This document shows positions 32,338 to 44,894 of a DNA stretch of 64,000 nucleotides, one piece after another. Origin of the DNA: Fistulifera solaris. Lineage: Eukaryota > Bacillariophyta > Bacillariophyceae > Naviculales > Stauroneidaceae. Position 1 is the first letter of the stretch; each line of letters opens with the position of its first letter. The notes beneath the pieces were generated by a model. That model had not been told where the DNA came from and made no database searches. It saw only the letters and a list, made by a program, of their open reading frames with translations. The stretch covers positions 62,001 through 126,000 of the forward strand of contig AP026158.1 in the NCBI GenBank assembly GCA_030295235.1, read 5' to 3'. The position numbers and the translations under genes are program-made.

Positions 32338-32789
32338 CTGTTTCGTGATTGAAAGTTACTTAGTAAATAGAAAAGAAATATTTGACAAGTAAGTAAGTAA
32401 TATCATAAGATTGATTGATAGTAAGTAATAAGAAAGAAAAGAATGCGAGTGATGCGATGGGCGCGTTGGGTAACGAAGGTCATCTCATCTCATTTTCTGG
32501 GGATATTCGAATACACCTCTCCACTGTACTGTACCAGATTTTCTGTTTTGGAGAAAAACGGCACACCCGAGTTTTGAACTTTTCCACTTACAGATTCTGC
32601 GTCTGATTGATTTAGAACCCGGATATATGCGTTGCACTGTCATTTTGGCCCATCAACGCGGTCTTTCTCATATTTATTATATTCCTTATATTTTTACTCC
32701 GTATTGTGTTGTCGTATCGTCGGCCGTCGGCACAGAGTTGCGGGTTATTATTATCATTTCTTTCTTTTAAAGAATATTGCTAAACAATA
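32338..32789. other. Short intergenic region
   Basis: About 0.45 kb, AT-rich, with reiterated AAGTAAGTAA-like words at 32385-32435. It probably contains the NikA-like gene's 3' end and the CAS1 gene promoter. Confidence 0.4.
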
Positions 32790-35700
32790 ATGTCGACAAC
32801 TACAATTACAGCCGCCGAAACGGCACCCTTATCGAGTATGGCAGCGGCAATGTTCTTTGCCGTCATGGTCATGACATTTGTGACTTTGACGACCTTTGCG
32901 GCTTTCTTTTCTTCCACCAGCAACAATGAATCATCATCATCATCATCATCATCATCATTATCATTGAGTACTTTATATCAAGTCGCCAATCATCCCCACG
33001 CACAACCGGTACAATGGCGACAATTGTCGAGCATTTATACTGTACTGCAACACTTTTCACTCTTGGGAATCATTCTCTTTTATGCGTATCTGTGTGAATA
33101 TCATCCACCACATCCGCATGGTGAAAAAGTCTACGATCGGGATATGTTTTTCTTTTTGACGGCCTTATTGTTGCTGGTGGCGGCCTTGACGCACAAGTCG
33201 CATCCTCGTCGGACGACCAGTAACAGGAATAGTAGTAGTAGTAGTACGAGTACTACTACAACAAGCAATACTACTTCCGCATTGTGGGCACTGCAATGGA
33301 CCGAACGACCTGTCGCACCTCCAGAAGAAGCCACCGAGCTACTCAATCGCGATCAAACAGAGGAATGGAAAGGATGGATGCAATTCATGTTCTTGTTGTA
33401 TCATTATTATCATGCAGAAGAAGTCTATAACAGTATCCGGGTCATGATTACGTCTTACGTGTGGATGACCGGTTTTGGGAATGTTTCCTTCTTTTATTTG
33501 AAACAAGATTATTCTGCCTTGAGGGTAGTGCAAATGCTGTGGCGTTTGAATTTTTTGGTCGTCTTCTTGTGTTGGACGCAAGGCACCACCTACATCTTGT
33601 ATTACATTTGTCTCTTGCATACCTTCTTCTTTGGAATGGTGTATGTGACAATGAAGACCCAATCGCATCTCAATACGACCAAATACGGAATTCGTATCAA
33701 ATTCATGGTTCTGGCTTGTATCATCTACATTATTTGGGATCTGGATCTTGGATTGTTTCAACTCTTGCATAGCTGGTTTTTGGGACAAACACCCATGTTG
33801 GGAGCCACCGGCGGAGCCCTTTGGGAATGGTATTTTCGTTCGACGCTCGATCATTGGAGTACCTTCTTTGGAATGATCTTTGCTCTCAATTTCCCCATTA
33901 CGAGTTTGTTATTTCGCAAATTGGAAGCGCAACCGTGGTATTGGGAATGGTCCGCCAAATTCACCATGGCCGTTGCCCTGCTGACCTCGACGTATTGGTG
34001 GATCACCCATCCTTTGCGCAAAACAAATTCGAGTACAATCAAACGAATGCGTACTTTGCGTGCATTCCGGTCTATACTTATATTTTCTTACGAAATTTGA
34101 CGCCGTGGTTGCGGGAAAATACCTTGGAATTGTTGCACCAAATTGGAAAAACGACATTGGAAACGTACTTGATGCAGCATCATATATGGTTGACCAGTAA
34201 TGCCAAAACGTTGTTAATTCTGATACCAGGATGGCCGAAATGTAATTTCCTGGTGGTCAGTGTAATCTATGTCGTGTTATCGAGACGATTGTATACACTA
34301 ACCCTGTTTTTGCGGGGAATGTTGTTACCAAATGATTGGAATCAGTGCCGTACGAATTTAATCGGATTGATGGGGGCCATGGGAGCGTGTCATGCCATTG
34401 CGTGGATGTTGCAATTCGTGGGCATGTTAAGTTTGACGTCCGTGGCGGTAGTAGCGGCGGTCATCAGTGGCACTTTGTCGTATCGGATTGTGCGGGATAC
34501 GTCACCCACGGCAACAAATAATATTCACCCCGTACCGACTAAACCATGGTTGGTCTCTTGTTTCGCGGGATGGATGGTTGTTTTGGTGTTCGGACTAGTT
34601 TGGCACCACATGGCGCTGAATGGGGCCACCAAAGTACAGCCTTTACCGGATGTATGCGCGTCGGAAGTCATCCGTGGAGATTGGATTAGCGTTAATCTGT
34701 GCAATGAGGAAACCCGCGGTGTTGCCTACCGCGATGAAGACATGGGATCTTTAGGTGTTTGCCCGGCAACTCCGTCCGTGTGGGGTTGGACTCAATCGGA
34801 TTATGCCGAATGTCGCATGGTCGCTCGCGACAAGGGCGCTTTACAAAATACTCTAAAGCATCGCCGGCTTGTGTTTGTCGGTGATTCCATGATTCGACAT
34901 TTGTATTTTGCAATGGCTCGACAATTGGGTGATGCTAAGGCGGGAGCCTACAATACCACTTTGGATAAGTGGTCCAACTATGAAAATAAATACGGCTCCG
35001 TCGAACTGGAATTCAAATGGGCACCCTATGTGTACGATGTGACGGAGCAAGTCGCGCAAGCACACTCACGATACGATATCGATATGCTGATTGTGGGTGG
35101 CGGAGCTTGGGATCGGTTACATCATTATCCTAACAGTCAGGCCGCGGTAGAAATGGAGAAGAATGTCACGAAATTGGTGGCAGCCGTAAAAAAGCAGAAA
35201 CAGCACAGTGACATTCCCATAGTCTGGGTGACGCCGACGACTATTAATGATTGGGCTCTTACGGATGATGCCAAACGTGCCCATCTTCCGGAATCCAACA
35301 TGCAGCATCTGCGAAGCTTGTACCAGAAGCAAGGGATTGAGGACGCAGTCGACTGGACATTGCCAGGACCTGTCTTCACCCGCACTCGTGTTGCAGAGAG
35401 TTATGATGGGGTCCATTATCCTTTGCAAATATATCACGCCGGTGCACAAATACTCTCGCAAACCTTTGATTGGTTGTTGCTGCCCCTTTCCCCTGAAAAG
35501 GATGATACTTTTACGCCGAAACGACCTGGTGAAATGTCCAATCCTATTCTTGGTTTGTTGATGCTCTGTTTAGCTTTCATTGGTCTGTTTGGTTTTGACG
35601 GATTCCTTGGAGCCAGTTACCTGGTATACTGTTTTGTCCCCAAGGTTATTCCGAAGCGGCTTTATACCGAATCTTTTCGGCAGCTTCACCTGGCTGCAGG

Positions 35701-35875
35701 GTTACCGCCCATCACCGAAGACGATGCAATGGATGACTTACAAGTGGACAAAAGTAAGAGCAGTGACTATGTTGATGGTAACGAGGACTCGGACGAGGAA
35801 AGAGAAAAGTTCCTACATGACGATGTCAAACCTTTTGCTCAAAAAGATGTCGAACTGACGATACGGACGATTTAA
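32790..35875 (+). CDS. CAS1-type polysaccharide O-acetyltransferase fused to a C-terminal SGNH domain
   Basis: Golgi-type multi-pass acetyltransferase. After two or three N-terminal helices and Ser/Thr-rich linkers comes the CAS1 core: LLNRDQTEEWKGWMQFMFLL, YHYYHAEEVYNSIRV, WMTGFGN, LWRLNFLV, and later FLRNLTPWLREN and LETYLMQHHIWLT. After more helices a luminal SGNH/PC-esterase-like domain starts around residue 650: VFVGDSMIRHLY (nucleophile Ser), IVGGGAWD, WVTPTTIN, and ESYDGVHYP with the Asp and His of the triad. One more helix and an acidic tail end the protein. In animal CASD1 and fungal Cas1 the SGNH domain is N-terminal, so the order here is swapped. One frame change near 34004-34015 (absent base, HPFAQNKFEYNQ restored). 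About 1028 aa. Likely acetylates cell-wall or secreted glycans. Confidence 0.82.
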
Positions 35876-35960
35876 CGAAAAAGGCATATGCAAACTCTTT
35901 GCAATGCTGAGTTTTTTTATAAGTGCATTACTCCTTAAATATAATGGAGTTAGCTTATTT

Positions 35961-38601
35961 TTATTTCAAGACAAAGTCGCTTGTCCATTCTGTATCATTC
36001 AAGCAAGATCGAACCGCATCAATGATAATGTCTTCATTGTCCGACTCGGCTGCGGCAGCTCCATCCATACGATCACCCGCGGCCAGTTTGCAATCTTCAA
36101 TTATGTTCCCAGCTGCCGTGGCCTGAGATTCGTTCAAGTAAAGCGGGAGCAAGTGCTTTAGAAGCATGGCATCCATGGCCACTTGTGACCTCGCCTTTGC
36201 CGAAAAAATGGATAGGCGAATATGCTCCAACCACTCACGAAGAGCAATTTTAAATACCAAAAACAAAACGTCGTTGACATCCAACAAAGTCGATGTATGA
36301 GGAAACACGGCCACTTTTTCTTGGAACATGCGCTCAATATCCAAATGCAACCCTTTTTCCGAGCCATGGGACTGATCGACGAACGAGACGATGTGCTTTC
36401 CAATTCGGGAATGTCACGTGCTTTGTACGCACCCTGCAGCATGTCGTTTAATTCTTGACACGCTTGTTTCGCAATAGCCAATGCTTGACGTGTCGATTCT
36501 TTGGGACGACCGATCGTTTGCGTGACGTCTTGACACAACAAATGGGCCATTTCCGAACCACGACGACTCGCATACAATACGAATACCGTAGATCGAGCCA
36601 ATTGAAACCTTTTCTGCACATCTTGGCCTAGCATGTCACCGGTCATAATTCTCGACTTGTTTAATTTCTTGCCACCACTCAAATGAGTGACAATGGATTC
36701 TTCCAAGCTATTTGCAACGGAGGATTCGGCTTGCAAACACATCATGGCGACTGCAAGAACTAGTTGGATGGGTGTATCGCCATCCTCTTTCAACGTCAGT
36801 GCCTGCACCATGTCGCACAATTTTTGCCACGATGCGTGATTGTCGATGCGTTGATCGTCTTCCTCGTCGACAAATGTCAAAAACGCATTCATTGTTTTGT
36901 CATCCGTGTCGAGAGAGGCTTCCACCAGCCGATCCAGCCGTGTACTTTCACCACCGGCCATTTGTTCTAAAGCATTCGCCCACCAGTAGCAAAACTTGCG
37001 GACACTGTAAATCAATGCCTTCTTGAGATCGGGTGGCGACTCACTACCATTGCAACACGACCGAATGGTATCATCCACCAATTGCAAACAATCCGCCAAA
37101 GTGCTTTCGACCAACGGTATCAACGCGGTATCCGCCAGTCGCTGACCGAGTGGGAACCAACAATCTTCCACCATACTGATTTGGAGTGCTTGAAATTTTT
37201 GATCCACGCGTCGTCGTGTCAAGGACTCGGTCAATTGCGTGGCTTGTCCTAAAAGGGCGCCGTCCATTCGGATCGAATGCCAATGTTTTGCAAGGCATCC
37301 GCCACATCTTGTACGGACTGAACGAGCAACGTAGTGGCTTCGGCCACGAGTTGTGTGGCTTCGTCATTGGCTTCGTTTGGTTGCTCTTCGAGTAATATGC
37401 CTTTGGTATGCACCAGAAACGACGAAAATGCTTCGGAAATGAACTCCACAAGATGCTGTGGTGAACTCGTTGTGAACTGAGTTTTAAACAATGTCGACGC
37501 TTCCAAGAGGGCATTGAGATAATCTGTCGCAATGAGCGATGCCGCCGACGACGACGACTCTGCTAAAGTAAATTTTCGTTCTTGCACATCTATCAAATGA
37601 GTGTCTAAAATCCGGTCCAGCAACCGCAACGACGCGGCACACGCGGTAGATTCCAACTCTGAAAATGTTTCTTCTTGGTGCTCTAGTACGGATGCTTCTT
37701 GGAGAAGCAATTGCATAGTCCCGATGCATTCGTAAATTTCCATCATGGATTGCGGTGGAGAAGGCACTTCTTCCTCTTCTGGCAATTCCTGACCACTCCA
37801 ATGCCGCAATTTGTTTTGCACGGCCCGACGCAAGGTCTGTAAAATTGCCTGACATTCCGTTTCAATTTTTTGCAAACTTTCAAATCCGGGCGAATGTTTC
37901 GCTAAAATGGGTGCCGCGGACGTATAACTTTTCGTGGCCGTTTGATACTGTCCTTCATCCACGTAGTGTTGCAAGGTGGCCGGCAATTTCAGCAAAGTAT
38001 CCAATCGTGTCAACAATCGTCGGACGCGTATTTTCTCGGCGACTTGATCGCGGAGTGGTCCCAGTGTATCTTCGAGCGCCTTGGATTGTTTGTCAAGTTG
38101 ATGGACTGCGCACGACAATTGTTGTAGCGCTGGTTCGTTGGCCGTCACATGCACACCAATGGATCGAATGGCATCTGTCGCATCAATGAAACGTGAATAA
38201 TTCTCATACACCATCGTTTGCATTGTTGAATCCAGCGTACGAACTTGTAACGCTAATTGCTCTTCTTCTTCCAGCAATCGTTGAATGGGTTCCGTTTGAA
38301 TGAGTTGTTCTGTGTACTGCCGCGCATCAAACGTCGGAGCATCCAAATCGTTTGGCGACGATGCATCATGATCGTCGTCGTCGTCGTCGTCGTCGTCCGA
38401 ATCTTCTTCTTCATCATCATCGTCGTCGTCTGGAGTCCACACCTGCTCCGGTGTCTTGCCGTAAAAATTTTCTAACAATTTTTGACGTACGAGAGCTTCA
38501 CGCGGAATGGCTTTGTTGTGCGTCAAATAATCGTCATCGTCGTCGTCGTCGTCGCTGCTACTACTACTACTACTACTGCTTTCGATAGCACGTCGTGACA
38601 T
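35961..38601 (-). CDS. VPS51: VPS51 subunit of the GARP/EARP tethering complex
   Basis: Tethers endosome-derived vesicles to the trans-Golgi. The N-terminus is low-complexity (Ser and Asp runs), then the VPS51 signature: ENFYGKTPEQVW, FDARQYTEQLI, LALQVRTLDSTMQTMVYENY, SRFIDATDAIRSIGVHV. A long helical region follows, typical of this family. The frame changes near 37268-37275 and at 36351-36357 (C/T run), each fitting one absent base; the second restores KKGLHLDIERMFQEKVAVF. Corrected length is about 880 aa, slightly longer than animal VPS51 (about 780) because of the acidic N-terminus. It converges on the CAS1 gene with 85 bp between stops. Confidence 0.88.
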
Positions 38602-39439
38602 GCTGATCCTAGAGGCTTAAAGACGAGTTCTAGAGGGAGAGAGTAAACGATTGTCTAGAGAGAGAGAGAGACGAGGATTATGATCACAAACGAAGCTTGC
38701 GCTCGTCGCTGCGATGATATTCATAGCAACAAACGACCATTAAGGTTCCAGGTAGCAACGAAGGATTCAGGACTGAGACAGTGAAGTCGTCGCAGAGCGT
38801 CCAAGTCCAAAGCCATTTTGGCTGTACGTCGTTCGATGATGAATGATGATGATTCATGATCGGCGTTGGCAACATTCCGTATTCCTACTTTGTTTTGAAA
38901 CTTGAAACGCCAGCCACAAATGATCCCCCCGCCCTTCGGCACGATTCAATACACTGACATTAACTGTACTAAGGTCCCAAACACGTTTTGGAAGGGCAGC
39001 GGTCAAAATGACTATCTCCGTCCACAGTAAACGACAGACTCAAACCACAATGCACTTGACGTAAAAGGTCAATCGAGTACCGGGGAAAGGCCGAAGGCAA
39101 AGTCCATGGAACACTTCACGGTATAGTCCGACAAAAAAAGATCGCGTGATGAAAGCATCTCACGACTGACATCGATTTATGTCTAGAGGGATCGGACGAC
39201 ACTCTCGCTGCGTCGATCGTTCCCTTTTTTTTTGTAGTTGTTGTGTCGTGAATTGGCTGTCGTTATTCAATATATCTCTCCTTGGATTCAATTGACTCAG
39301 GTGCTTATCAATATTACAAACGCAACAACAAAAAGAGATTCGCTTACAGAGGATTTCTTTTCCATTTAAAAGTTGATTCAATTCACCGACAGCGAGACAC
39401 TACTGTTAGATTTCTTTCGTTACTTACTTTTGCATCATC
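38602..39439. other. Divergent intergenic region
   Basis: About 0.84 kb between VPS51 and the DUF6824 gene. A TCTAGAGAGAGAGAGA purine tract lies at 38653-38670, just upstream of VPS51. No further gene recognised. Confidence 0.45.
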
Positions 39440-40014
39440 ATGACACTCTCCGGACTCGATAGCATCGCTCTCGCGGTCGCTCATTTAGAGCGCGTAGAAG
39501 CATCGCTAGGCCCGAGCGACACTGCCCAAATAATCCGTCCTTCCGTCTTTCTCAATCACGCTAGAGTTGTGTCGACAGAAGACTTGGATCAGGTGGATGC
39601 GCCGCACATCTCCGTTCCTTTACCATGGAACTATTCCGCAACAGGAGCGCCATCTCCTCCTGTACTGCCGACGTTTACTCTGACGAACAATTCCAATGGT
39701 TCCGTGCTGAATCATAATAATCAGAATCATAGTACTGTGGTGTCGATGCAAACGAGTGTGGCCGCACGCCCTGACTCGTCGTTTTCTACTACTTCTTCTT
39801 CTTCTTTTAAGAAATTGAAAAAGGCAAAACTTCCATCACACCACCTCGCAACAAACAATACAAGAATCTCATGCTGTTGTTTGACATGGCACCTTATCCT
39901 ATCCCCAAGGATGCGCACAGTGATGCGATTGTATCGAATACAGATATTCAAGAAGATGATGTTTTGTTGGGACGTAAGTATTATTTATTCGAATCGAGAA
40001 AGACAACATCTTGG

Positions 40015-40057
<43 letters not shown>

Positions 40058-40352
40058 TTTTTTCGAATCAAAAATAGGCGGCGGAGAAACCAATCATCAC
40101 ACGGGTAATATTCAATATCGTCTGCTTGTCAAAGCCTGTCAACCTGCTTATTTGGCCGCCAAACGTCGTGACAAACCGCGGATTGCGGCCGGGATTGTTT
40201 TGGCAGTGCGTCGGGCCGGTGGACGATTTCTCAAAAAAGAAGAAGACGACGATGCTGGTTGGAAAGATGTGGGGAATGTTCGCGCGCGCGAAAAAACATC
40301 GCAAGCGTTGCGGGAAGGAGCACCGGATTTGCGGCCGCAGCTGTCATTGTAA
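39440..40352 (+). CDS. DUF6824-domain protein
   Basis: A 269-aa protein with a disordered N-terminal half (Asn/Ser/Thr-rich) and a C-terminal domain widespread in diatoms: DDVLLGRGGETNHHTGN, then LLVKACQPAYLAAKRRDKPRIA, RRAGGRFLKKE and KTSQALREG. A GT-AG intron at 39974-40077 interrupts the codon for the Arg in LLGR; it contains a (CT)n tract of about 28 bp followed by (CA)n. The frame changes at the A run 39836-39839 (one absent base), restoring KTSITPPRNKQYKNLM. The domain is common in predicted diatom regulators but has no established biochemical role that I know. It is divergent from VPS51 and ends 96 bp from RFC5. Confidence 0.83.
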
Positions 40353-40448
40353 TAGAATGAAATTTAAGATATTTCTTTAGGTTACAAACATTGAACTGGA
40401 ACAAGAAAGAAAAACACTCTCGTTTTACTATAAAATGTTGCTTGTTGG

Positions 40449-41616
40449 CTAAAGTACTTGAAGAGATTGACGCGTTTGCACAAACACGCCTACCAATGAA
40501 GCCAACTGAATGCGTTCATCGGTCCCCAACGCCAATCGGTGCTCCACCGCACTCATCCCATCCAACAACAGTCCCAAAGGTACCGAATCCATGTCTAGGC
40601 ACAGAATCTTGTCCGTCAAATCCTGCAAGACATCCGTCAATGCGTAACCTTTGGTAGTACACAGGTAATGGATGTCACGAAAGGCCGCAGCAAAATCGTG
40701 ATTCATCAACCACTCCAAGATACGATCAATATCGTTCGGTAATGGCGCACCACTGGTCAAATACACGGCCGTTTCATCCACCGGACGATCGTGATGACTC
40801 ATGGCAGTCGCTTGCAATAAATTCAATACACGACGCATATCACCTCCACTCAACCGCAAAATGGCTTGTATCCCATCGGGTGTCGTGGGACAGTGTTCGT
40901 TCATCGCCACATGCTCCAAACGTCCCTGAATTTGGTTTGAAGCCAATGGAGAGAAACGAAAGCGCGTGCATCGACTTTGCAGGGCGGGAATGATTTTGCT
41001 CACGTAATTGCAAATAAGACAGAAGCGACAATTTTTACTGTATTTTTCCATAATGCGGCGCAACGCGAATTGTGCATCACTCGTCATGGCATCGGCTTCG
41101 TCTAATATAATCAATTTGATGCCCTTTAAGAATAATTGTTGCGTACCGGCGAATTCTTTGATTTCATTGCGAACGACCTGTATAGGGGAAGTTTCAAATT
41201 CAGGAATGTTCTCGTTCGTCCAATTCACCTCTTTTGCAGGCTCTTCCATCTTCTACTTACATCGATACCACGAGCATCGGAAGCATTCAATTCCAGCGTC
41301 ATACTGTTATATGCTTTGGTACTTCCGTACATGCGCTTGGCCGCCGCGACAATCGTACTCGTTTTCCCCGTTCCAGGAGGTCCGTAGAGCAACAAATGCG
41401 GTAAATTGCCACTGTCAATCAACGACGTAATACTTGCCACAATATCGTCTTGCGCGACTAAATCTTCGAGTCTACGTAACGGCGTTAGTTTCACGAAGAA
41501 GGAGTGACAAAAAGTGGCGCGCGAGAGAGACAGCATTTTCGATATTCTTACTTTTCCGGTCGATATTTTTCGACCCACGGCATTTGTACGGCCTGCATAT
41601 CGCTCTTTGCTTCCAT
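40449..41616 (-). CDS. RFC5: Replication factor C small subunit (RFC5 / yeast Rfc3 type)
   Basis: Clamp-loader AAA+ subunit that helps open and load PCNA. Three exons, no frame break, 334 aa. Exon 1 (41552-41616) MEAKSDMQAVQMPWVEKYRPEK; exon 2 (41261-41471) continues LEDLVAQDDIVASI with Walker A GPPGTGKTS and ELNASDARGID; exon 3 opens VVRNEIKEFAGTQ and holds Walker B LIILDEADAM, ICNYVSKIIPALQSRCTRFRF (the SRC arginine-finger box) and LSGGDMRRVLNLLQ. Introns 41472-41551 and 41178-41260 are GT-AG. The first intron's acceptor TAG is preceded by CTAAC, a plausible branch site. Block-by-block agreement with human RFC5 favours that subunit over RFC2 or RFC4. Confidence 0.93.
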
Positions 41617-42924
41617 TTTTGTTGCACCTGATACGATGAAAGAATGTTGTTGCTGCGTTTCTTTCTTTTGCAATCGAAAGGAAGAATAGCACGTACAGAA
41701 CGGCGGCAAACGCCAAAGCTCCGCCTCGAATAGGCTGCGCCCGGCGCGCATCCGGTTCTCACATGCTCGGAAAGCGCGCTACAAGCGCGGATGCGCGCTC
41801 CTTTCACATCACAAGTTAGACAGAATCTCTATCTAGTAGCAAAACATTGCTGCACGACTTCATCAGCCAAATCCTTCTAAAGGCTATCGACGCTGTCTTT
41901 TCTTCAAGCATCCATCCATTTCCTCAAAAGCATTGCCGATTGTCGTCTGCCATACTTACTATATACCCAAACAGTACACGACTTTTTTCCTTGACTGGAT
42001 ATCAGTCATGAGTCTTAGTTTTCCTATCTCCCATTTCCAGAATTCGATCTCATCGTCTTTATATATTTCATCGTGCGCCTTTTTTAAATAAGATACGATT
42101 CGTCTCTTTCACGATTCGAGAGCGTTCAATTATCGTTGACAATGCCTGCTTTGACTCATGATCTCGAAATAACCTGTCGACCGTGCGTCTTAATATGGGC
42201 CCCGAGTTTACTAATCTAAACCAATTTTTTGGATCGTACCGAAATGTATTGCTCGTTCTAGAACCTCTGGACACCGAGGTTTTGGTTCATAACGAAAGAA
42301 AGCAGGCGTTCGAGAAATTCTGTTCAGGTTATTTCTGTACCTACAAAAATTCTGTGAAGTTCCAGAATGCTGGACCAGTTTTTTCGATCCCTTGCGGAAA
42401 TGTTGTGCATGTTCCAGCAAATCTGGAGAAGGTTTTCCGGATCCTGACGAAAGAAAGTGCGCGTTCCAGATATTCAGGGATGAGTAATTTTTGATCTTAC
42501 AGAAATTCTGATGATCAAAATTGCCGGTTGGTATGCTAGACCGATCATAATGATACTGCCCTCAGCTGATATTGAAAGGCATTCGTCGCTGTAGGACCAT
42601 TGCAAATTTCTGTCTTTTCGTCGAAGGCAAGGTGACATGGGATCACGCATCATTTTACGAGGCACAGTCGCATTAACAAGGACAAGCTACCAGTAAGCTA
42701 CCAGGTACTTTTGTAGTTACATCAATTTGCGCTCATCCTCACCAGACGAATCACATCTTTTATCATAAGGAAAAGAACGATGTATTGACAATATGGTAAT
42801 GCGAAATCTGTTTGTTTCAACGCTTCGCAGTCTAATAACTTCATTTAATTGCGTAGATGGTTACACATATTTAACGTTGCATGTTGAATTTGGAAATAGT
42901 TAATTGTACAAACCCTCTACTTTC
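41617..42924. other. Intergenic region with a nested tandem repeat
   Basis: About 1.3 kb between the RFC5 start and the Cdh1 stop. It holds the repeat described at 42220-42485 and one TACCAGGTA motif at 42699. A 103-codon frame at 42183 runs through the repeat and is probably fortuitous. Confidence 0.5.
42220..42485. repeat. Nested repeat: two copies of a roughly 108-bp unit, each made of two half-units
   Basis: Copy 1 starts CCAATTTTTTGGATCG near 42223, copy 2 CCAGTTTTTTCGATCC at 42374. Both continue with a GAAATGT word, a GTTC(T/C)AG word and TCTGGA, then a second half TTTTxxGGATCxTGACGAAAGAAAG-like (shared core ACGAAAGAAAG) followed by GCGTTC and ATTC. The halves of each unit also resemble each other, suggesting a period near 53 bp. 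TTCxxGAA-like inverted pairs are frequent inside it, so it could bind an HSF-type factor; that is speculation. Confidence 0.55.
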
Positions 42925-44894
42925 TTAACGAATCACGGACCCAAGTGTGTTGGGGAACAAGAGACTTCCCGCACTGCCTTTTCCATCGGACCGCGGTCCC
43001 GGAAACACTTGCCAAAAGCGCAGCGTTTCATCACCGGCACCCGTCACGACCGTCGAACCATCTGGAGACACGGCCAAGTACAGGACACGATACGTGTGTC
43101 CCGTCAACGTCGTAACCTTTTGCATGGTTGGGTATCGCCACACCACAATTTGATTTTGCGAATAACCGTGTGTGCTGACGATTTCATTGCAATTTTGAGA
43201 CCAAGCTAGATTGCACACTTGACTGCCGGTATCAATCTTTTGTATGGGGGTACCGGATAGCGTATTCCAGAAACGGATGCAGCGATCGGCGGTGCCACCT
43301 CCACTGGCCAAGAGGCCGTGTTGATGAGGAGACCAAGTAATCGCCTTGACAGCGGCCGTGTGATCAGCGAATCGATGCAGTGGCTGTTGACCCGGATTGC
43401 GGCTATCAATAACGTGTAACACATTGTCATTCCCACCGGACGCTAAAAACGCGGGTTCATCGTACGACCATTTCAACCCGCAAACCTCTTGCCGGTGGAT
43501 GGGCAAACGATCGGTAAAATCCCCCTGAGCCCGAACATCTCGTAAATAAATCAAGCGATCGCGGCTCCCACTCGCCAAGCAGGGTCCCGACCATGCCAGC
43601 GCACCAACGCGAGAATCGTGTCCTTTCAAATCACGAATCTTTTGACAAGCCACCGTATCCCACAATTGAATGTGACCACGGCTCGTTCCAATGGCTAAAT
43701 GCGTCCCGCGTTGTGCCCACGACACCGATGTGACCACATCTTCATTGTTGTTGTTGTTGTTATTGTTGCTATGATCGTCCGCCCCGTTCGACGATAAGTC
43801 GCACAATTTCGTCACTTTCGAAGTACATGCACTCCACAAATACACACAGGACGCCAGTCCTACCGCCAGAACATTTTGTGAGGACCAATCCACCAAATTC
43901 AAATAAAAATCATCTTGCAAGGCGGGAGCATCCAACACTTTGAAGGGAACTTTGGAAATCCGCCGCTTGCGTTTGGGCGGGGACAGCCGTTGACTCGCCG
44001 CCATACTTCCCGGCGTCAAATGAAAGGCGTGTAAGATAGAGGGTGCATCCAACACACTGTTTTGATAAATCTGACGCGCACTCTGGTACCGTAAAGAGTT
44101 CGTGGTGCCTTCTCGCAAGGGACGGGCTGACGAGTTGGGATTGTAGTTTTCGTTCATGTGCAACAATTCCGACCGCAAGAGACTATTGAGTGTACTTTGA
44201 TGTGACGGCTGGGTGGTGGTAGTCGGATTCGCGGCATTGTGCGGCGTGGTGTCGTCCTCGGGGCGATTACTGTGGGACGTGGTGGGAGTTGCCGTGCGGC
44301 GTCGTGATTCCCACAAATTGAATGAGAAATTAGAAGTCGCCCGGTTTGGAATGAACCGGTCCGAACATCCTCGATCCGTGGAGTGGTAACGGGGAGATAC
44401 CGCAAACGTATAAGGCGTCGAATCTTCCGGATACGAGAACGTAGTACTCGACGGTGTCACGGCCGTGGGTGAAAAGGATGTCACAATCGGACTGGGTCGA
44501 AAGATGGAAGACATATTATTATTGCTGTTGTCCTCCGGTAGTGTGCTGCGTGTAACGCCCGGTGGAGGCACCAAATCCGCCGTCTCTTCGACGTGATGCG
44601 CTCGTACCAGTTCGGGCGCCAATCGCATCGCGTACCGTGGTTCCAATCGCGGTCGCGACGGCGACGGAAGAGGACCCAGACTTTGCGTGTTTGATTCGCA
44701 GTTGTTGTGGATGTTGTAGCAGTTGTAGCTAGAGAATCATCGGTACTTTCCATGGAAGTATCTAGCGGAGACGTCATGGAATCGGAGCAAGAGAGAGTCA
44801 TGGGTGTTAACAAATGCTTATGATGACTGCCGGTCATCATATTAGTTTGCGGCGTCCCTGGTGGAGCTGTTGAGCTGATTTCTTCTGGTGTCAT
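42925..44894 (-). CDS. FZR1: Cdh1/Fizzy-related APC/C activator
   Basis: Co-activator that brings substrates to the anaphase-promoting complex. The N-terminal half is disordered (Ser/Thr/Asn-rich) and contains a C-box-like SDRFIPNR. The core begins KRRISKVPFKVLDAPALQDDFY, the standard lead-in to the seven-bladed WD40 propeller: HLAIGTSRGHIQLWD, GPCLASGSRDRLIYLRD, FLASGGNDNVLHVID, LLASGGGTADRCIRFWN, QNQIVVWRYP, TVVTGAGDETLRFWQ. The protein ends in the Ile-Arg tail (SVIR) that docks to the APC/C. Lead-in wording and length (about 656 aa) favour Cdh1 over Cdc20. One frame change at the T run 44690-44693 on the plus strand fits one absent base and gives NTQSLGPLPSPSRP. Confidence 0.9.

Noticed and set aside
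33449-33854. Minus-strand frames inside the CAS1 gene
   Set aside because: Antisense shadows of membrane-helix codons.
42183-42494. 103-codon frame
   Set aside because: It is created by the nested repeat; the repeated residues shift frame between units, so selection on protein is unlikely.
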